A DNA stretch of 64,000 nt from Acidimicrobiales bacterium (GTDB lineage Bacteria > Actinomycetota > Acidimicrobiia > Acidimicrobiales > Poriferisodalaceae): contig JASLTG010000010.1 in NCBI GenBank assembly GCA_030743005.1, positions 36,799 through 100,798 on the forward strand, given 5' to 3'. Below the pieces are notes generated by a model. It ran no database searches, had not been told where the DNA came from, and saw only the letters and a list, made by a program, of their open reading frames with translations. The position numbers and the translations under genes were made by a program. Positions 1 to 8,636 of the stretch are shown piece after piece. Numbering within the stretch: position 1 is the stretch's first letter; each line of letters opens with the position of its first letter.

Positions 1-160
1 CCTCGATGGCGGAGCGTAATGATTTCGGGATATTTGTGAGATCTGCCGGATCACGGTGTTGACCGTGGAGGCCTTCCCATACCTGTTCAATCCTGTAGTT
101 CGGTTCGCCTTCGAGTAACTCTGCGAGTTCGGAACGCGATAGGTCATAGCGGGTGATCAC
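1..160 (-). CDS. rlmN: 23S rRNA (adenine-C2)-methyltransferase RlmN, N-terminal fragment
   Basis: The reverse strand reads from a GTG at 160 (a second in-frame GTG lies at 163) to the left edge without a stop, giving about 53 residues. The stretches NYRIEQVWEGLH and LTNIPKSLR match the conserved RlmN N-terminal helical region. RlmN is a radical SAM enzyme that methylates C2 of A2503 in 23S rRNA and A37 in some tRNAs. The catalytic CxxxCxxC part lies outside the window, so the call rests on the N-terminus only. It is divergent from the metal transporter gene, with only about 35 bases between the two starts, so the promoters must be compact or the transcripts leaderless. Confidence 0.72.
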   Translation of the reverse strand, partial: MITRYDLSRSELAELLEGEPNYRIEQVWEGLHGQHRDPADLTNIPKSLRSAIE

Positions 161-195
161 CACGCTTACAGGGTACGGGGGGTAGCTTCGAATAC

Positions 196-906
196 GTGGC
201 TCCTCACCGCTATGACGATCATCATCGAGACGTACATAACAGTGGAGTTAGAGCAGCAGTTTTTGGTGCTTCGGACGGTTTAGTTTCCAATGTGCTGTTG
301 ATCGTCGGTCTTGCTGGGGCTGATGCTTCGGCTGGAGTGATTCGAGCAGCGGGTGTGGCGGGGTTGCTAGCCGGCGCCATTTCGATGGCGGCCGGAGAGT
401 ATGTGTCGGTGCGGGCTCAAAATGACCTCGTAGCGCGGGAACTCGAAAAGGAAAAACTGGCTTTGGCGGAAGACCCCGAAGAGGAAACTGAGGAATTAGC
501 GCAGGTTTATATCGAGCGGGGGATGAGTCCTGAGCAGGCCAGGGAAATGGCTCAACTGGTTATGCAAAATCCAGAGATGGCCCTGGAGGTTCATGCGAGA
601 GAGGAACTTGGGATCTCCCCGAATGAACTCGCATCTCCATTTGGTTCTGCCTTCTGGTCTTTTCTCGCCTTCGCCATAGGGGCTTTGCTGCCTTTAGTGC
701 CGTGGTTCGTGTCCTCGTCATCGACTGTCATCTGGTTCTCAGTCGCTGCTGCGGTGATCGGAGCTGCTGCTATTGGTTCGAGTTTGGCTCTCGCCACTGG
801 ACATTCGGTACTTCGAGGCGTAGCCCGACACGTGGGTATAGCTGTAGCGGCTGCCGTCGCTATTCACTTTGTCGGCGTGGCCTTAGGGTCAGCTGTAGAT
901 CTTTAA
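196..906 (+). CDS. VIT1/CCC1-family Fe2+/Mn2+ transporter
   Basis: A 236-residue membrane protein starting at GTG 196. The N-terminal motif AAVFGASDGLVSNV and the following helix are typical of the VIT1/CCC1 family, which moves Fe(II) or Mn(II) across membranes, in bacteria probably as an efflux or storage-related exporter. After two N-terminal helices (about residues 20-70) there is a charged acidic cytoplasmic segment rich in Glu (about 75-140; metal-binding in this family), followed by three C-terminal hydrophobic helices (about 150-232). It is convergent with mshD (11 bases between stops). The family is clear; the transported metal is inference. Confidence 0.88.
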   Translation: MAPHRYDDHHRDVHNSGVRAAVFGASDGLVSNVLLIVGLAGADASAGVIRAAGVAGLLAGAISMAAGEYVSVRAQNDLVARELEKEKLALAEDPEEETEELAQVYIERGMSPEQAREMAQLVMQNPEMALEVHAREELGISPNELASPFGSAFWSFLAFAIGALLPLVPWFVSSSSTVIWFSVAAAVIGAAAIGSSLALATGHSVLRGVARHVGIAVAAAVAIHFVGVALGSAVDL

Positions 907-917
907 GGATTTGGCGG

Positions 918-1610
918 CTATTGCTGGTATAGACGTCGCACTACTTGGACTTCAAGACCTAGGTCGCGGTACAGATTCACGGCGGTGGTGTTATCAGCAT
1001 CGACGTAGAGCATTGCTTGCGTAATGCCAACGGTTTCAAGGTGTTGGTAGCCGGCTAAGGTCAGAGCGCGTCCGAGTCCGAGTCCGTGAAAGTCGGGATC
1101 TACTGCTATGACGTAGACCTCTCCGACTGGCGGGTTTTGTTCAGGGTGAATTTTGGTCCAACAAAAAGCTGCTATCTGGTTGTTTTGTTCGTAAATCCGA
1201 AAACCTTCGGGGTCAAACCATGGTTCCTGTTGACGGTCACGCAGGAGATCGGGAGTCCACCCGCCTTGTTCGCGGTGCCATGAAAACGCTCGATTGTTTA
1301 CCTCACACCATTCCTCCTCATCTTTTCCCACGACGAACGATCGGGTCACCAGATCAGTTCTTTGTTCAAGTGGAATAGATCGTTCCATCCTGAAGAGGTC
1401 CCGTTGGGGGGCGAACTTCAGTCGCCCGAGTAGATCATCAATTTCTTCTGATGGGTGGTCTAACCAGAGCGAGACAGCGGGTGATGTTTGCGACAGAACT
1501 TCTCTAAGCGCCATAGAAAGGGCATCATGAGTCCATAGCGAGGCGTCTAATTCCAGAACTTCGCCATCTCTGTCTTCGGTAATCGTTATTGCAGGCGCGT
1601 CGTCGGTCAC
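918..1610 (-). CDS. mshD: Mycothiol synthase (MshD-like GNAT acetyltransferase)
   Basis: A 230-residue GNAT protein. The C-terminal half carries the MshD hallmarks: the EQGGWT segment, WFDPEGF, FCWTKIHPE, GEVYVIAVDP, the acetyl-CoA loop GLGLGRALTLAGYQHL and VDADNTTAVNLYRDLGL. MshD acetylates Cys-GlcN-Ins in the last step of mycothiol synthesis, so the organism probably uses mycothiol as its main thiol; the mscR-like gene at 39440 agrees. Known MshD proteins are about 300 residues with two GNAT domains; here the N-terminal domain is shortened (about residues 1-75). The gene is divergent from nth, with 48 bases between starts. Confidence 0.85.
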   Translation of the reverse strand: MTDDAPAITITEDRDGEVLELDASLWTHDALSMALREVLSQTSPAVSLWLDHPSEEIDDLLGRLKFAPQRDLFRMERSIPLEQRTDLVTRSFVVGKDEEEWCEVNNRAFSWHREQGGWTPDLLRDRQQEPWFDPEGFRIYEQNNQIAAFCWTKIHPEQNPPVGEVYVIAVDPDFHGLGLGRALTLAGYQHLETVGITQAMLYVDADNTTAVNLYRDLGLEVQVVRRLYQQ

Positions 1611-1658
1611 CTCATTGAAGGTATCGCTACTTCATGCTGAATGAGGTAAACAAGCGGG

Positions 1659-2300
1659 ATGGGGAAGCCTCGATCGGCAAACGGTAGGGCGCGCGCAGTA
1701 CACGAACGCCTGAAGAGTGAGTACGAAGCGATCTGTGAATTAGATCACGACAGCCCGTTCGAACTATTGGTCGCAACCATCTTGTCGGCCCAGTGCACCG
1801 ACGTGCGAGTTAACAAGACCACTCCGGCGTTGTTTAGTCGTTACCCAGGGCCATTCGAACTCGCGTCTGCTGACCAGCAGGATTTAGAACAGTTGGTTCA
1901 CCCCACGGGTTTCTATAAAAGCAAAGCAAAGAATCTACTAAAGATGGCCAATCAGCTGTTAGACGACCATGGAGGTGTGGTTCCTGAAGAGCTGGGTGAG
2001 TTGGTGAAACTAGGAGGTGTGGGTCGAAAGACAGCCAATGTCATACGGTCTGTTGCCTTTGGGCTCCCAGGGTTGCCTGTGGATACACATGTTGGCCGTT
2101 TAGCACGGCGTTTAGGGCTTACAGAAGAAGAGGACCCTGTAAAAGTGGAGATGGCATTGAACCCGATGGTGCCCCGATACGAGCGGGGGGAGTTCAGCCT
2201 TCGAGTAATTCTGCACGGAAGGCAGGTATGTTTCGCCCGGAACCCTCAGTGTGAAAACTGTGTTTTAAATGATTTTTGTCCTGCAGCATTCGATTTCTAA
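1659..2300 (+). CDS. nth: Endonuclease III (DNA glycosylase/AP lyase)
   Basis: A 213-residue base-excision repair enzyme that removes oxidised pyrimidines and cleaves abasic sites. The helix-hairpin-helix GGVGRKTA holds the catalytic Lys124, and VDTHVGR holds catalytic Asp142. Four cysteines at 191, 198, 201 and 207 give the C-x6-C-x2-C-x5-C spacing of the 4Fe-4S cluster. Length is normal for the family and no residue is missing. The start at ATG 1659 gives a short basic N-terminus; a downstream start is not obvious. It is followed after 19 bases by the CitE-like gene on the same strand. Confidence 0.97.
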   Translation: MGKPRSANGRARAVHERLKSEYEAICELDHDSPFELLVATILSAQCTDVRVNKTTPALFSRYPGPFELASADQQDLEQLVHPTGFYKSKAKNLLKMANQLLDDHGGVVPEELGELVKLGGVGRKTANVIRSVAFGLPGLPVDTHVGRLARRLGLTEEEDPVKVEMALNPMVPRYERGEFSLRVILHGRQVCFARNPQCENCVLNDFCPAAFDF

Positions 2301-2319
2301 GAGATAGAAGAGAGTCATC

Positions 2320-3210
2320 ATGACCATCCGCAGAGCAGCACACTTTGTGCCAGGAGCTAACCAGAAAATGTTGGATAAGTCATTGGCCACAGAGGCCGAT
2401 GCGCTCATTCTTGATTTAGAAGACGCTGTAACCCCTGAGAATAAGGATTCTGCTCGAACGACAGTTGCTACATGGTTAGAGCAAGTTGAGTTTGGGCGCC
2501 AGGAAAAAGTGGTGCGAGTAAATCCGATCGGTAGCCCCTGGTTTCAGCAGGACATAGAAGAAACGATGGTCCATCCGCCTGACTCATACCTCATTCCCAA
2601 AGTGAATAATGCCAACGAGATCTCTCAGATAGATGAACTCATTCGAGAAAATGAAAAACTGCATGGGCACCTTGCTGGGTCGACCAAGCTTTTAATTTTG
2701 GGTACCGAAACCCCACAGGGTTTTCTCAATATTGGGGATCTTGCTGCGAACCCGCGCGTCGATGCGCTCACTTGGGGCGCCGAGGACCTGTCAGCCGCCA
2801 TTGGTTCGAGAGGTAATCGCAATCCGGATGGGAGCTATTTGCCGATTTTTGAACATGCTCGGGTGATGTGTTTGTTAGCAGCCACTGCTTGGGAGAAACA
2901 ACCTTTAGACACTGTTTTCGTTGATTTCAACGACGCCGAAGGTCTCCGAGGTGAATGCCTTCAATCAGCCGCGATGGGATACACAGGAAAAATAACGATC
3001 CATCCGAACCAGATCGAGATCGTTAACGAGTCGTTCACTCCATCTGCGGAAGAAGTAAGCGAAGCTCGGGAGTTACTGGAATTGTTTGCTGAAAAGGAGG
3101 CTGAAGGCTTAATGGCGTTCAGCTTCAAAGGACAGATGGTTGATGTACCTCACTTGACTCGGGCTAAGAAGATCGTTGAAATGTCAGAGGTCTTGGCAGA
3201 ACTGAGCTAA
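2320..3210 (+). CDS. HpcH/HpaI-CitE family CoA-ester lyase
   Basis: A 296-residue TIM-barrel protein of the CitE/malyl-CoA lyase family. Seen are VPGANQKML at the N-terminus, LILDLEDAVTPENK (metal and substrate loop), VRVNP, the metal-binding Glu in LGTETPQGF and the Asp in WGAEDLSA. Family members cleave or form citryl-CoA, malyl-CoA or beta-methylmalyl-CoA, or hydrolyse malyl-CoA; the sequence alone does not fix the substrate. No citrate lyase alpha or gamma subunit is nearby, so a stand-alone malyl- or citramalyl-CoA lyase/thioesterase is more likely than a citrate lyase subunit. It lies 19 bases after nth. Confidence 0.85.
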   Translation: MTIRRAAHFVPGANQKMLDKSLATEADALILDLEDAVTPENKDSARTTVATWLEQVEFGRQEKVVRVNPIGSPWFQQDIEETMVHPPDSYLIPKVNNANEISQIDELIRENEKLHGHLAGSTKLLILGTETPQGFLNIGDLAANPRVDALTWGAEDLSAAIGSRGNRNPDGSYLPIFEHARVMCLLAATAWEKQPLDTVFVDFNDAEGLRGECLQSAAMGYTGKITIHPNQIEIVNESFTPSAEEVSEARELLELFAEKEAEGLMAFSFKGQMVDVPHLTRAKKIVEMSEVLAELS

Positions 3211-3219
3211 GGAGAGGAC

Positions 3220-3417
3220 CTACTGCTCAGCTGGTAAACCGCCTGCGGCCCTAGATATTCGGCGCTGGGCCGTTCGCAAACTACGTTCAACTTCGTATAA
3301 GTCCAGAGCAACGTCTTCTTCGGCGGTGCCTATAAGTTCGTCGCCGGCAGCAGTAATTCGGTCACATAACTCGCGTATTGCTGTTTCGAGTGATGAGAGT
3401 TCTGCTCGAGAAACCAT
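3220..3417 (-). CDS. Small helical hypothetical protein (65 aa)
   Basis: An open frame starting at ATG 3417 encodes a soluble, highly charged, mostly helical protein with heptad-like spacing of Leu, Ile and Val (SLETAIREL, EVERSLRTAQRRI) and no Cys or membrane segment. I do not recognise a named family. It sits convergently, 9 bases from the stop of the CitE-like gene and divergent from hisD. Its residue composition is like a real protein and it fills the only gap between two core genes, which supports expression. No function can be assigned. Confidence 0.6.
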   Translation of the reverse strand: MVSRAELSSLETAIRELCDRITAAGDELIGTAEEDVALDLYEVERSLRTAQRRISRAAGGLPAEQ

Positions 3418-3463
3418 GAAAGAACCATACAGTCACGTCTGGTTGAGCGATATCCACTTCTTT

Positions 3464-3493
3464 CTACTGCCTAGTCAGCGGTACCCTCAGTAG
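3464..3493 (+). promoter_or_regulatory. Inverted repeat in hisD leader
   Basis: CTACTG at 3464-3469 and CAGTAG at 3488-3493 form a 6-bp inverted repeat with an 18-base loop, ending one base before the hisD GTG. In RNA it could partly occlude the start. No leader peptide rich in His codons and no T-run were seen. Short repeats of this size occur by chance, so this is a weak candidate. Confidence 0.2.
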
Positions 3494-3494
3494 G

Positions 3495-4799
3495 GTGCTT
3501 CGCCGCATTGACCTTAGAGACCAAGAAGGGCCATTGGGTGTTCACCTCCCGCGCCCCGATTCCGGTGCCCAGGCGCCGACTTCTGAGGTACGAAAGATTA
3601 TTTCAGAGGTCCGCGAGGGAGGAGATACCTCGATTCGCGAGTTGACGAAGAGGTTCGACAGTGTTGATGTTGTTATTCCTCTTGTTTCGGAAGGGGACCT
3701 CGAAGAAGCCTGGAGGTCTTTGGGTTCTGAATTGGCAGCCGCTCTTGAGCTGGCCCGCGACCGTATTCTGCATTTTCACGAACAAGAGGCTGGCCAATCT
3801 CACGAAGTAACACAAGACGACATAAGGGTCACGAGTGTGCCGCAACCTGTGGAGCGTGCTGGTCTCTACGTACCCGGAGGACTCGCTGTTTACCCATCTA
3901 CAGTCCTTATGACGGCGTTACCAGCGAAGGCTGCTGGGGTAGATGAACTGGTTTTATGTACTCCGCCAAACTCGTCGGGAGAAATTGAGCAGGTTGTGCT
4001 CGCTGCTGCATATTTGTGCGGAGTGACCGAGGTCTACAAGATTGGGGGAGTGCAAGCCATTGCAGCTATGGCATACGGCTCAGAAACCATAAGACCGGTT
4101 GATGTTATTGCAGGTCCCGGAAACATCTGGGTAGCGACCGCGAAACAAGAAGTAGCGGGAACGGTAGGGATAGCTGCTGCTTTTGCCGGGCCGTCAGAGA
4201 TAGTGGTTGTGAGTGACGAGAGTTGCCCGAGCACTTCGGCCGCTATTGATCTCATACTCCAGGCTGAACACGGACCGGGAGGTCGAGCCTGGCTGGTGAC
4301 TTGGAACGAAAATTACGCCGAGAAAGTGGAAGAAGCGATGGAACATATCCTTGAATCATCGCCGCGTCGTACTGAGACATTGGAAACACTGACCGAAGAT
4401 GGGTATCTGTGTTTAGTGGATACCCCGAAGCAAGCTGTTGAAGTTGTTAATGAGATTGCGCCGGAGCATCTCCAACTTATGTGCAACGGATCCCACAGCC
4501 TTGTCAGGGACGTCCGAAACGCTGGTGCAGTCTTTTTGGGCAATTGGGGGCCGGCATCAATCGGCGACTATGTGGCTGGACCTTCACATGTTCTCCCGAC
4601 GGCTGGCACAGCTCGCTTTAGCGGCGCGCTCACTGTCGATGATTTCCAAAAGCGGATGCATGTTATCGAGGTCTCCAAATCGGGATTTGATGCAGTAGCA
4701 GATGCAGTTGACCGAATAGCACAGGCTGAGGGTTTGTGGGCTCACGCTGCCTCAGTTCGCGAACGGGAACGGTGGGCAAACGAAGGCTTACAAGCATGA
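3495..4799 (+). CDS. hisD: Histidinol dehydrogenase
   Basis: A 434-residue enzyme that oxidises L-histidinol to L-histidine in two NAD-dependent steps. Typical segments include VPGGLAVYPSTVLM, IAGPGNIWVATAKQ, AGPSEIVVV, LQAEHGPGGRAW (zinc region) and EIAPEHLQLM, with the catalytic Glu-His pair. Length is normal. It starts with GTG at 3495 and is the first gene of a his operon; its stop overlaps the hisC start (ATGA at 4796-4799), so translation is probably coupled. Confidence 0.97.
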   Translation: MLRRIDLRDQEGPLGVHLPRPDSGAQAPTSEVRKIISEVREGGDTSIRELTKRFDSVDVVIPLVSEGDLEEAWRSLGSELAAALELARDRILHFHEQEAGQSHEVTQDDIRVTSVPQPVERAGLYVPGGLAVYPSTVLMTALPAKAAGVDELVLCTPPNSSGEIEQVVLAAAYLCGVTEVYKIGGVQAIAAMAYGSETIRPVDVIAGPGNIWVATAKQEVAGTVGIAAAFAGPSEIVVVSDESCPSTSAAIDLILQAEHGPGGRAWLVTWNENYAEKVEEAMEHILESSPRRTETLETLTEDGYLCLVDTPKQAVEVVNEIAPEHLQLMCNGSHSLVRDVRNAGAVFLGNWGPASIGDYVAGPSHVLPTAGTARFSGALTVDDFQKRMHVIEVSKSGFDAVADAVDRIAQAEGLWAHAASVRERERWANEGLQA

Positions 4800-5872
4800 G
4801 ACGGCCACGTGTGCGTGATGATTTGAAGTCCATGGAGGGATATCACTCCCCACAGGTAGAGGTTGAGGTGCGTTTAAATACGAACGAAGCTCCTTTCCCT
4901 CCGCCCGACGAATTCCAGGAAGCGTTCCTAAATGAAGTGACCAAGGTTGATTGGAATAGATATCCCGATCGACTAGCGCTATCGCTGAGGGAAGACTTAG
5001 CCTCGCTCCACCAAGTTGACCCTGAGCAAGTGTTCGTAGCGAACGGCTCCAATGAAGTGCTACAGACTATCTGCCTGACTTTCGGAGGACATGGCAGAAC
5101 TGCTCTGACTTTTGAGCCTACGTACGCGATGTACGGCCAGATAGCGCGGACCACCCAATGTCGGGTCGTCGAAGCTCAGCGAGACGAAACTTTCAGAGTA
5201 TCTCTTGATGTCTTGGAGCGAGGTATTGAAACCGAGAAGCCAGACCTCATGTTCTTATGTTCACCTAATAATCCCACAGGGACACCCGAGAGCGTGGAAG
5301 TAGTTGAAGCCGCTTTGAGTCTTTCATCAGCAGCGGTAGTCGTTGATGAGGCTTATGGGCAATTTGCGGATTTCACGGCTTTAGACATGTTCGGTGCTCC
5401 TGATGCTTCTGAGTCCCTGATCGTTACGAGAACCTTCTCAAAAACTTGGTCAATGGCCGGTGTGCGCCTTGGGTATTGCATCGCTCCGCCGTGGATGTTG
5501 GATGAATTTCAAAAAGTAGTTCTCCCATACCATTTAGATTCGGTGAAACAGATTGCTGGGCGAGTGGCTCTGCGTTTCCAAGACCAAATGGAGCAACGAG
5601 TAACGCAGATAGCAGATGAACGACAGCGAGTGTCTGTGGCCTTAACTCTGATGGGGTTAGAGGTCTGGCCTTCTCAAGCTAATTTCATCCTATTCAGGAC
5701 AACTCCTTGTGATCTACCGGGCGAAGAAGTCTGGAAACGTTTATTGGATAGGTCTGTTTTGGTGCGAAACTGCTCTACTTGGCCAGGCTTAGCTGATTGT
5801 CTGCGAATCACGCTCGGCACTGAACAAGAAAACACCATTTTTCTCGAAGCCCTCCAGGAGGCACTTCAATGA
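4796..5872 (+). CDS. hisC: Histidinol-phosphate aminotransferase
   Basis: A PLP enzyme of about 358 residues, fold type I, converting imidazole acetol phosphate and glutamate to histidinol phosphate. The frame is open further upstream, to 4736, but the ATG at 4796 overlapping the hisD stop is the natural start and gives the usual N-terminus (MRRPRVRDDLKSMEGY). Visible signatures are VRLNTNEAPFPPP, the ANGSNEVLQ cofactor loop, CSPNNPTGTP, and the PLP lysine in TFSKTWSMAGVRLGY. Its stop overlaps hisB by four bases. Confidence 0.96.
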   Translation: MRRPRVRDDLKSMEGYHSPQVEVEVRLNTNEAPFPPPDEFQEAFLNEVTKVDWNRYPDRLALSLREDLASLHQVDPEQVFVANGSNEVLQTICLTFGGHGRTALTFEPTYAMYGQIARTTQCRVVEAQRDETFRVSLDVLERGIETEKPDLMFLCSPNNPTGTPESVEVVEAALSLSSAAVVVDEAYGQFADFTALDMFGAPDASESLIVTRTFSKTWSMAGVRLGYCIAPPWMLDEFQKVVLPYHLDSVKQIAGRVALRFQDQMEQRVTQIADERQRVSVALTLMGLEVWPSQANFILFRTTPCDLPGEEVWKRLLDRSVLVRNCSTWPGLADCLRITLGTEQENTIFLEALQEALQ

Positions 5873-6459
5873 CACGTCACGCTCAACGCCAACGTACGAC
5901 GAAGGAAACTCAAGTTGATTTGGCCGTCAACGTTGATGGTTCTGGACAAGTAGAGGTCGCCACAGGGTTACCATTCTTTGACCACATGATCGCGCAGCTT
6001 GGTAAACATGCCCGATTTGATTTGACGGTCAAATGCGAAGGCGACATAGACATTGATGCCCACCATACGGTCGAAGATGTGGGTATTGCGCTAGGAGAGG
6101 CTTTCGGGGAGGCCCTTGGAGACAAACAGGGTGTCCGTAGATTCGCCTCTATGACAGTTCCGTTAGATGAGGCAGCTGTCGAAGTGGTTTTGGATCTATC
6201 AGGTCGACCCTTCCTGCACTACGACATCGATCCACCCGGGGAAAAAATTCTAGGCGACCCACCATTCGACCCTCAGTTGTGTGAAGAGTTCTGGCGTGCC
6301 TTTGCCACCGCTGCAGGGATCACGTTGCATCTGGTGATGATTCGGGGCCGTAATACCCATCACATAATTGAAGCGAGTTTCAAAGCCGTCGCCCGAGCAC
6401 TTTACGATTCAGTTCATATTGCTGACGAGGTTCTCCCATCCACCAAAGGTGTGTTGTGA
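5869..6459 (+). CDS. hisB: Imidazoleglycerol-phosphate dehydratase
   Basis: A 196-residue monofunctional IGPD, without the histidinol-phosphatase half found in enterics. The two metal-binding motifs are present: DAHHTVEDVGIALGEA and GRNTHHIIEASFKA. It removes water from imidazole glycerol phosphate to give imidazole acetol phosphate. The start at ATG 5869 overlaps the hisC stop; hisH follows after ten bases. Confidence 0.97.
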   Translation: MTRHAQRQRTTKETQVDLAVNVDGSGQVEVATGLPFFDHMIAQLGKHARFDLTVKCEGDIDIDAHHTVEDVGIALGEAFGEALGDKQGVRRFASMTVPLDEAAVEVVLDLSGRPFLHYDIDPPGEKILGDPPFDPQLCEEFWRAFATAAGITLHLVMIRGRNTHHIIEASFKAVARALYDSVHIADEVLPSTKGVL

Positions 6460-6469
6460 GGGACTTCCG

Positions 6470-7105
6470 TTGAGTGAAGTCGAAACAGCTCCGCTGATAG
6501 CCATCTTGGATTACGGCATCGGGAATCTAAGGTCCGCGCAGAAAGGATTCGAACGCGTCGGCGCTGACGTTCACTTGACTTCGGACAGCGGCTTGATCGC
6601 CGAAGCAGCAGGTGTGGTACTTCCCGGGGTTGGGCATTTCGGGGCATGCATGCGTGAACTTAGAGCGGCAAAGTTAGATGATCTTGCCTGTTCAGTTATC
6701 GAATCAGGTGTTCCTTTTCTTGGGATTTGTATCGGTATGCAGATGTTGTTCGAAGGATCCGAAGAAGCACCGGATGTTCGTGGATTGGGAGTGCTTCCCG
6801 GACAGGCGCTACTTCTCCCTGACGGGTTGCCGCGCCCTCAAATGCAATGGAACCAGTTGAATATTCAACGGGATGGCTCGCCGCTGTTGGCGGGGATCAA
6901 AGACCGATCTTGGATGTATTTTGTTCATAGCTACGCCGTCGAAACTGAACCAGATTTAGTGGTCGCCACTTGTGAATACGGAATCAACGTGACCGCGATG
7001 GTAGAAAAAGGTTCCTTGTGGGCCACACAGTTCCACCCAGAAAAATCAGGAGAACTAGGTCGAGCCTTTGCTGAGAATTTCTATAGACAGGTCATAGCCC
7101 AATGA
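6470..7105 (+). CDS. hisH: Imidazole glycerol phosphate synthase, glutamine amidotransferase subunit
   Basis: A class I glutaminase that supplies ammonia to HisF. The frame is open from 6368, inside hisB, but the best start is TTG at 6470, six bases after a GAGGGA ribosome-binding site at 6458-6463; this gives 211 residues and the usual N-terminus (LIAILDYGIGNLRS). The nucleophile Cys87 lies in LGICIGMQM, and the His-Glu of the triad in TQFHPEKSG. The rare TTG start at the one non-overlapping junction of the operon is worth noting. Its stop overlaps hisA. Confidence 0.95.
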   Translation: MSEVETAPLIAILDYGIGNLRSAQKGFERVGADVHLTSDSGLIAEAAGVVLPGVGHFGACMRELRAAKLDDLACSVIESGVPFLGICIGMQMLFEGSEEAPDVRGLGVLPGQALLLPDGLPRPQMQWNQLNIQRDGSPLLAGIKDRSWMYFVHSYAVETEPDLVVATCEYGINVTAMVEKGSLWATQFHPEKSGELGRAFAENFYRQVIAQ

Positions 7106-7839
7106 CTTTTACTTTGTACCCGGCGATCGACCTTCGGGGAGGCCGGTGCGTTCGACTCATCCAAGGTGACTACGACCGTGAGATCAGATATGAGGCCGAC
7201 CCGGTTGAGGTAGCACTCGGCTTTCAAGAAGCAGGAGCCTCGTGGGTGCATGTCGTCGACCTTGATGCAGCCCGCTCAGGTACTTCGGAAAATCTGGCGA
7301 CCGTTGCAGCGATCGCGGAGGCAGTCCAGGTGCCCGTGCAAAGCGGTGGAGGTGTGCGCAGCGTCGAGGCAGCAAAAGCTTTATTTGAGGCAGGAGTTTC
7401 GAGGTGTGTGGTTGGAACTGCTGCAGTGGAGAATCCGAGCTTGATTGAAGAGATCACGACACTTGGGCATCAAGTTGCGGTGGGTCTTGATGTCCGAGGT
7501 GAGACAGTGGCGACCCAAGGGTGGGAGCGAGACAGTGGCCTAAGCATTTATGAGCTGCTGCCTAACTATGAAAACGCAGGTGCTGAGGCAATAGTCGTGA
7601 CCCAGATCAATCGTGATGGAATGGGAACCGGACCGGATATCGCCGGTTTAAGAAGTGTGATCGAAGGCACCTCCCTGCAGGTTGTGGCGAGTGGCGGTGT
7701 TGGAGCGCTTACACACATCACCCAACTCGCCCAATTACGTGTCGATGGCAGGGGTTTAGCAGGCGTCATAGTCGGTAAAGCCATCCATGACGGCGTCATT
7801 GATGTTTCAGATGCAGTGAAGGCCGCTGAACAGATATGA
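7102..7839 (+). CDS. hisA: ProFAR isomerase HisA
   Basis: A 245-residue (beta-alpha)8 barrel that opens the ribose of ProFAR to give PRFAR. Seen are the start [20 protein letters not shown], the VQSGGGVRS loop, GLDVRGE with the catalytic Asp, and [11 protein letters not shown]. In many actinobacteria this position is taken by bifunctional PriA (HisA and TrpF activities). Here a separate trpF is present at 16263, so a dedicated HisA is more likely; PriA-like dual activity cannot be excluded from sequence alone. ATGA overlaps join it to both hisH and hisF. Confidence 0.92.
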   Translation: MTFTLYPAIDLRGGRCVRLIQGDYDREIRYEADPVEVALGFQEAGASWVHVVDLDAARSGTSENLATVAAIAEAVQVPVQSGGGVRSVEAAKALFEAGVSRCVVGTAAVENPSLIEEITTLGHQVAVGLDVRGETVATQGWERDSGLSIYELLPNYENAGAEAIVVTQINRDGMGTGPDIAGLRSVIEGTSLQVVASGGVGALTHITQLAQLRVDGRGLAGVIVGKAIHDGVIDVSDAVKAAEQI

Positions 7840-8609
7840 AATCGGTGAGAGTGATCCCGTGTTTAGATGTCGACCAAGGACGTGTCGTCAAAGGCGTCAA
7901 TTTTGTGGGACTTAGGGACGCTGGCGACCCTGTTGAATTAGCGGCTCGCTATGACGCGGAAGGAGCGGATGAGGTTGTATTTCTCGACATCACCGCAAGC
8001 TCAGATAACCGCGAAACGATAATTGAATTAGCTCGCAAGGTCGCCGAAGAGGTCTACATACCGTTCACTATTGGAGGCGGAGTTAGATCAGTTGATGATG
8101 CTCGGCTGCTCCTCAGAGCCGGCGCAGATAAAGTTTCGGTGAACTCAGCAGCGGTGCATCGCCCCGGCCTGGTCTCGGAGTTAGCAGCAGCATTCGGTAG
8201 TCAGTGCGTGGTTGTTGCGATCGACGCAAAATCGAACGAGGACAAGACCTGGAACGTCTATATCAATGGTGGACGTGAAGATGTTGGCCTCGATGTAGTC
8301 GACTGGGCTAGAGAAGTCACGGACCTTGGTGCGGGTGAAATTCTCTTGACGTCAATGGATGGTGACGGAACTCGCAACGGGTACGACCTTGAATTGACTC
8401 GAGCCGTTGTTGACGCGGTTCGAGTGCCTGTGATTGCAAGTGGTGGTGTCGGAACGCTTGATCATTTGGTCAACGGTGCAATTGATGGTCGAGCAGATGC
8501 GGTACTGGCAGCGTCGATCTTTCATTTCGGTGAACACACTGTGAGAGAGGCGAAGGAAGCGTTGCTGGCCGCTGGGGTAGTAGTCCGGCCGCCTGTTAAT
8601 GAGTTGTAG
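7836..8609 (+). CDS. hisF: Imidazole glycerol phosphate synthase, cyclase subunit
   Basis: A 257-residue barrel partner of HisH. Seen are the N-terminal [20 protein letters not shown] with catalytic Asp, [21 protein letters not shown], the second catalytic Asp in [10 protein letters not shown], and the phosphate loops [11 protein letters not shown] and AASIFHF. It condenses PRFAR with ammonia to IGP and AICAR. It is the last his gene of the run; hisG, hisE, hisI and hisN are not in the window. Confidence 0.97.
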   Translation: MKSVRVIPCLDVDQGRVVKGVNFVGLRDAGDPVELAARYDAEGADEVVFLDITASSDNRETIIELARKVAEEVYIPFTIGGGVRSVDDARLLLRAGADKVSVNSAAVHRPGLVSELAAAFGSQCVVVAIDAKSNEDKTWNVYINGGREDVGLDVVDWAREVTDLGAGEILLTSMDGDGTRNGYDLELTRAVVDAVRVPVIASGGVGTLDHLVNGAIDGRADAVLAASIFHFGEHTVREAKEALLAAGVVVRPPVNEL

Positions 8610-8636
8610 CAGACGTTCATCGGTTAGTTTCGAGCT

